The notes under the pieces were generated by a model that did no database searches, was not told where the DNA came from, and was given only the letters and a program-made list of their open reading frames with translations. A program made the translations under genes and the position numbers. From an uncultured Burkholderiales bacterium (GTDB taxonomy: Bacteria > Pseudomonadota > Gammaproteobacteria > Burkholderiales > Burkholderiaceae_C): a stretch of 10,231 nt of DNA. Below are positions 8,047 to 10,231 of the stretch, in pieces. The stretch lies in assembly GCA_903925445.1 (NCBI GenBank), contig CAIYFE010000371.1, positions 1-10,231 of the forward strand, written 5' to 3'. Positions within the stretch are counted from its first letter, which is position 1; each line of letters opens with the position of its first letter.

Positions 8047-8074
8047 CACACGGTCAACCGATGGCGACCGTGTG
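8047..8074 (+). repeat. Inverted repeat, 9-bp arms with 10-nt spacer
   Basis: CACACGGTC at 8047-8055 is perfectly complementary to GACCGTGTG at 8066-8074, around a 10-nt spacer. As RNA it would form a 9-bp hairpin rich in G-C pairs. As DNA the arms are about two helical turns apart, centre to centre, as in a protein-binding dyad. No T tract follows, so it is not an intrinsic terminator. Its role is unknown. Confidence 0.75.
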
Positions 8075-8160
8075 CTGCAACTGCACCGCCTTCATAAGCC
8101 GGCGCACATCAAAACAACAAAAGTTAAACATTCAAGGCAACTGCAAGTTTTTAAGAAATT

Positions 8161-8164
8161 GGAG
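8161..8164 (+). promoter_or_regulatory. ftsZ ribosome binding site (GGAG)
   Basis: GGAG sits 7 nt before ATG 8172. It settles the ftsZ start against the upstream in-frame TTG 7974, ATG 8043 and ATG 8061, none of which begins at the conserved FtsZ N terminus. Confidence 0.8.
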
Positions 8165-8171
8165 AAACATC

Positions 8172-9422
8172 ATGAGCATCGAAATGATTGAAATTGAAGA
8201 ATTCAATTCGGGAACACAAATCAAAGTCATTGGCGTGGGTGGGGGTGGCGGCAACGCCGTCGAGCACATGATTCGCTCAGGCGTGCAAGGCGTCGAATTT
8301 GTGTGCGCCAACACCGATGCGCAAGCCCTGCGCGTGAGCAACGCGCATCGCGTGATCCAACTCGGCACCACCGGTTTGGGCGCAGGCAGCAAACCCGAAA
8401 AAGGCCGCGAAGCCGCTGAAATGGCGGAAGAGCAAATTCGCGAAGCTCTGGCTGGCACCAACATGTTGTTCGTCACCGCAGGCATGGGCGGCGGCACGGG
8501 CACGGGCGCAGCCCCCGTGGTGGCGCGCGTGGCACGCGAAATGGGCATCTTGACCGTGGGCGTGGTCACCAAACCTTTTGAATTCGAAGGCAGCCGACGC
8601 ATGGGCAACGCCGAGACAGGTTTGGCCGAACTCGAAGCCAACGTCGATTCGCTCATCGTGGTGTTGAACGAAAAATTGATGGAAGTTTTGGGCGAAGACG
8701 CCAGCCAAGACGAAGCCTTCGCTTTTGCCAACGACGTTTTGAAAAACTCGGTGGGCGGCATTGCCGAAATCATCAACGTGGAAGCGCTGGTCAACGTCGA
8801 CTTTGAAGACGTCCGCACCGTCATGAGCGAAACCGGTAAAGCCATGATGGGCACGGCCGTGTCCAATGGGCCAGACCGCGCGCGCATTGCAGCAGAACAA
8901 GCGGTGGCTTGCCCCTTGCTCGAAGGCGTGGACATGTCCGGTGCCAAAGGCGTGTTGGTGTTGATCACTGCAGCCAAAGGCGGCTTGAAATCGTCTGAAT
9001 CACGCGAAGCGATGAACACCATCCGCAAATTTGCTTCGCCCGATGCGCACGTGATTTACGGCACGGCCTACGACGAAAGCTTGGGCGACCAAATTCGCGT
9101 CACCGTGGTGGCCACTGGATTGGCAGGCAGCCGCCGTGCAGCCCCACAACTCCAAGTGTTGCGCACAGGCACAGACAACGCAGCGGCTTCGATGGTGGCC
9201 AACAATGCATCGCCAGCAGGCATCATGGCTGCGGCCTCAGCCGGGTTGAGCGGTTTGGCAACAGCCGGAACAGCCAAGCAACCTGACTACAGCAGCATGG
9301 CCGTGCCCAGCGTGTGGCGTACCCGTGATCGCACACAAGCAGCGGCCAAGGTGGATGCCTTGTCGTCAGGCGGCATGGATGACTACGAAATCCCTGCTTT
9401 CTTGCGCAAGCAAGCAGACTAA
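8172..9422 (+). CDS. ftsZ: Cell division GTPase FtsZ
   Basis: Tubulin homologue that polymerises into the cytokinetic Z ring at midcell. 416 residues from ATG 8172. The N terminus is rich in Glu and Ile and leads into the nucleotide loop VIGVGGGGGNA at 19-29. The tubulin signature GGGTGTG is at 106-112. The catalytic T7 loop NVDFED is at 208-213 with Asp210 and Asp213. The folded GTPase core ends near 317, followed by an Ala/Ser-rich variable linker of about 85 residues. The conserved C-terminal peptide DDYEIPAFLRKQAD at 403-416 ends identically to E. coli FtsZ and binds FtsA and ZipA-type partners. The frame is open for 66 more codons upstream across the gap, but that extension has no FtsZ similarity and no well-placed ribosome site. 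A strong terminator follows the stop. Confidence 0.98.
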   Translation: MSIEMIEIEEFNSGTQIKVIGVGGGGGNAVEHMIRSGVQGVEFVCANTDAQALRVSNAHRVIQLGTTGLGAGSKPEKGREAAEMAEEQIREALAGTNMLFVTAGMGGGTGTGAAPVVARVAREMGILTVGVVTKPFEFEGSRRMGNAETGLAELEANVDSLIVVLNEKLMEVLGEDASQDEAFAFANDVLKNSVGGIAEIINVEALVNVDFEDVRTVMSETGKAMMGTAVSNGPDRARIAAEQAVACPLLEGVDMSGAKGVLVLITAAKGGLKSSESREAMNTIRKFASPDAHVIYGTAYDESLGDQIRVTVVATGLAGSRRAAPQLQVLRTGTDNAAASMVANNASPAGIMAAASAGLSGLATAGTAKQPDYSSMAVPSVWRTRDRTQAAAKVDALSSGGMDDYEIPAFLRKQAD

Positions 9423-9429
9423 TGGACCC

Positions 9430-9458
9430 ACAAAACCCCTTGGAAAAGGGGTTTTTGT
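9430..9458 (+). terminator. Rho-independent terminator after ftsZ
   Basis: AAAACCCCTT (9432-9441) pairs perfectly with AAGGGGTTTT (9446-9455) around a GGAA tetraloop. The stem can extend by two pairs past one bulged T (CA at 9430-9431 with GT at 9457-9458, reading across). The 3' arm ends in five T residues. It begins 7 bp after the ftsZ stop and should end most dcw transcripts. The A-rich 5' arm gives it some activity on the opposite strand too. Confidence 0.88.
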
Positions 9459-9463
9459 AAAAT
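9458..9463 (+). promoter_or_regulatory. Candidate -10 element for lpxC (TAAAAT)
   Basis: TAAAAT differs from the sigma70 -10 consensus at one base and abuts the terminator. No recognisable -35 is present: with a 17-bp spacer it would fall on ACCCCT inside the terminator stem. Initiation 7 bp downstream would be at about 9470, the lpxC start codon itself. This is a single-hexamer call in AT-rich sequence, so it is tentative. Confidence 0.35.
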
Positions 9464-9469
9464 CTATCC

Positions 9470-10231
9470 GTGCTCAAACAACGAACTCTCCAATCACTGA
9501 CCAAAGCCGTGGGCGTGGGTCTGCACAGTGGCCAGCGTGTCGAACTCACGTTGCGTCCTGCGCAACCCGACACAGGCATTGTGTTTCGACGCGTCGATTT
9601 GGCGCAGCCCGTTGACATTCCAATCACCGCCACAGCGGTGACGGATACGCGTTTGGCTTCGACCATTTCCAACGGAGACGCCAAAGTGCACACCGTTGAG
9701 CATTTGATGTCAGCTTGCTCGGGATTGGGCTTGGACAACTTGTACATCGACATCACGGCCGAAGAAGTGCCCATCTTGGATGGCTCGGCCTCGTCGTTTG
9801 TGTTCTTGTTGCAAAGCGCGGGCATTGCCTTGCAAAACGCACCCAAGCGTTTCATACGTGTGCTCCAACCGGTGGAAGTGCGTGAAGGCGAGGGCGCCAA
9901 CGTCAAATGGGCCAAGTTAGAGCCGCATCACGGCTACAAATTGAGTTTTGAAATTGATTTTCGCCATCCGGCGGTAGATTCCACGGGTCAATGTGTGGTG
10001 TTTGACATGGACACCGACACCTACACCCGCGACATTGCGCGTGCGCGCACGTTTGGTTTCACCCGCGATGTCGAAATGATGCGTGCCAATGGCCTCGCGT
10101 TGGGGGGCGGCTTAGACAACGCCATCGTGATGGACGACTACAAAGTCTTGAACAGCGACGGCTTGCGGTACGACGACGAATTTGTGAAGCACAAAATCCT
10201 AGATGCAATGGGCGACTTGTATTTGTTAGGC
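9470..10231 (+). CDS. lpxC: UDP-3-O-acyl-N-acetylglucosamine deacetylase LpxC (5' part)
   Basis: Zinc-dependent cytoplasmic deacetylase for the first committed step of lipid A synthesis. 254 codons are visible and the frame runs off the right edge. The protein starts M(V)LKQRTLQSL, matching the E. coli start MIKQRTL. Further motifs are GVGLHSG at 15-21, HTVEHLMSAC at 74-83 with Glu77 and zinc ligand His78, ILDGSASSFVFLL from about 98, ARARTFGF near 190-197, and HKILDAMGD at 241-249 with the other two zinc ligands His241 and Asp245. The catalytic His of the SGHALN segment lies beyond the window. The start is tightly bounded: an in-frame TAA is at 9458-9460, and GTG 9470 is the only usual start codon between it and the conserved KQRTL. 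There is no Shine-Dalgarno sequence upstream. Confidence 0.96.
   Translation, partial: MLKQRTLQSLTKAVGVGLHSGQRVELTLRPAQPDTGIVFRRVDLAQPVDIPITATAVTDTRLASTISNGDAKVHTVEHLMSACSGLGLDNLYIDITAEEVPILDGSASSFVFLLQSAGIALQNAPKRFIRVLQPVEVREGEGANVKWAKLEPHHGYKLSFEIDFRHPAVDSTGQCVVFDMDTDTYTRDIARARTFGFTRDVEMMRANGLALGGGLDNAIVMDDYKVLNSDGLRYDDEFVKHKILDAMGDLYLLG

Larger units (their letters stand above)
7991..8171 (+). other. ftsA-ftsZ intergenic leader region
   Basis: 181 bp, the longest non-coding stretch in the window. The first half is GC-rich and contains a perfect 9-bp inverted repeat (8047-8074) and a 34-codon open frame (7993-8097). The second half (about 8106-8160) is AT-rich and leads into the ftsZ ribosome site. 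A weak sigma70-like pair, TTGGTT at 7969-7974 and CATGAT at 7992-7997 with a 17-bp spacer, matches 7 of 12 consensus bases and overlaps the end of ftsA. I would not call it a promoter on that alone. In other proteobacteria ftsZ is often driven by extra promoters near ftsA, so a separate ftsZ transcript is plausible here but not shown. Confidence 0.6.

Noticed and set aside
8077..8145. 9-bp direct repeat GCAACTGCA at 8077-8085 and 8137-8145 in the ftsA-ftsZ gap
   Set aside because: A single short pair 60 bp apart with no flanking similarity; could be chance and supports no specific function.
7974..8171. 66-codon in-frame upstream extension of ftsZ
   Set aside because: It begins inside ftsA at a TTG, shows no FtsZ similarity, and the ATG at 8172 has a well-placed GGAG and the expected N terminus.
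8132..9028. Antisense open frame of 298 codons opposite ftsZ
   Set aside because: Shadow of the strongly biased ftsZ codons; Ser/Thr/Pro/Ala-rich with no domain.

Overview
The window is a stretch of the division and cell wall (dcw) cluster of a betaproteobacterium. All nine genes lie on the + strand, in the order murD (3' part), ftsW, murG, murC, ddl, ftsQ, ftsA, ftsZ, lpxC (5' part). This is the canonical proteobacterial order. Two things point to Burkholderiales, most likely Comamonadaceae: the FtsZ N terminus with its closely matching C-terminal tail, and a MurD carrying lineage-type insertions. Base composition looks moderate (mid-50s % GC by eye), as in freshwater members of that family. 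The genus is an inference and cannot be fixed from this window.

Layout: positions 1-5901 hold five cell wall or SEDS genes packed without gaps. Four junctions (murD/ftsW, ftsW/murG, murG/murC, ddl/ftsQ) are 4-bp ATGA overlaps, and murC/ddl are 3 bp apart, so this reads as one translationally coupled operon. ftsQ and ftsA are separated by 34 bp. A 181-bp gap between ftsA and ftsZ holds a perfect 9-bp inverted repeat, a possible 34-codon reading frame and an AT-rich ftsZ leader. A strong intrinsic terminator follows ftsZ. lpxC begins only 12 bp after it, at a GTG with no Shine-Dalgarno sequence and a -10-like hexamer just upstream.

Function: MurD and MurC add D-Glu and L-Ala to UDP-MurNAc, Ddl supplies D-Ala-D-Ala, MurG makes lipid II and FtsW polymerises it at the septum. 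FtsZ forms the ring, FtsA tethers it to the membrane, and FtsQ links it to the periplasmic divisome. LpxC commits precursors to lipid A. All visible catalytic motifs are intact.

No mobile element, tRNA, rRNA, CRISPR array or foreign-looking gene is visible, and I see no undescribed multi-gene system. The items most worth a second look are the proline-rich insertion in MurD, the ftsA-ftsZ gap and the apparently leaderless lpxC start.
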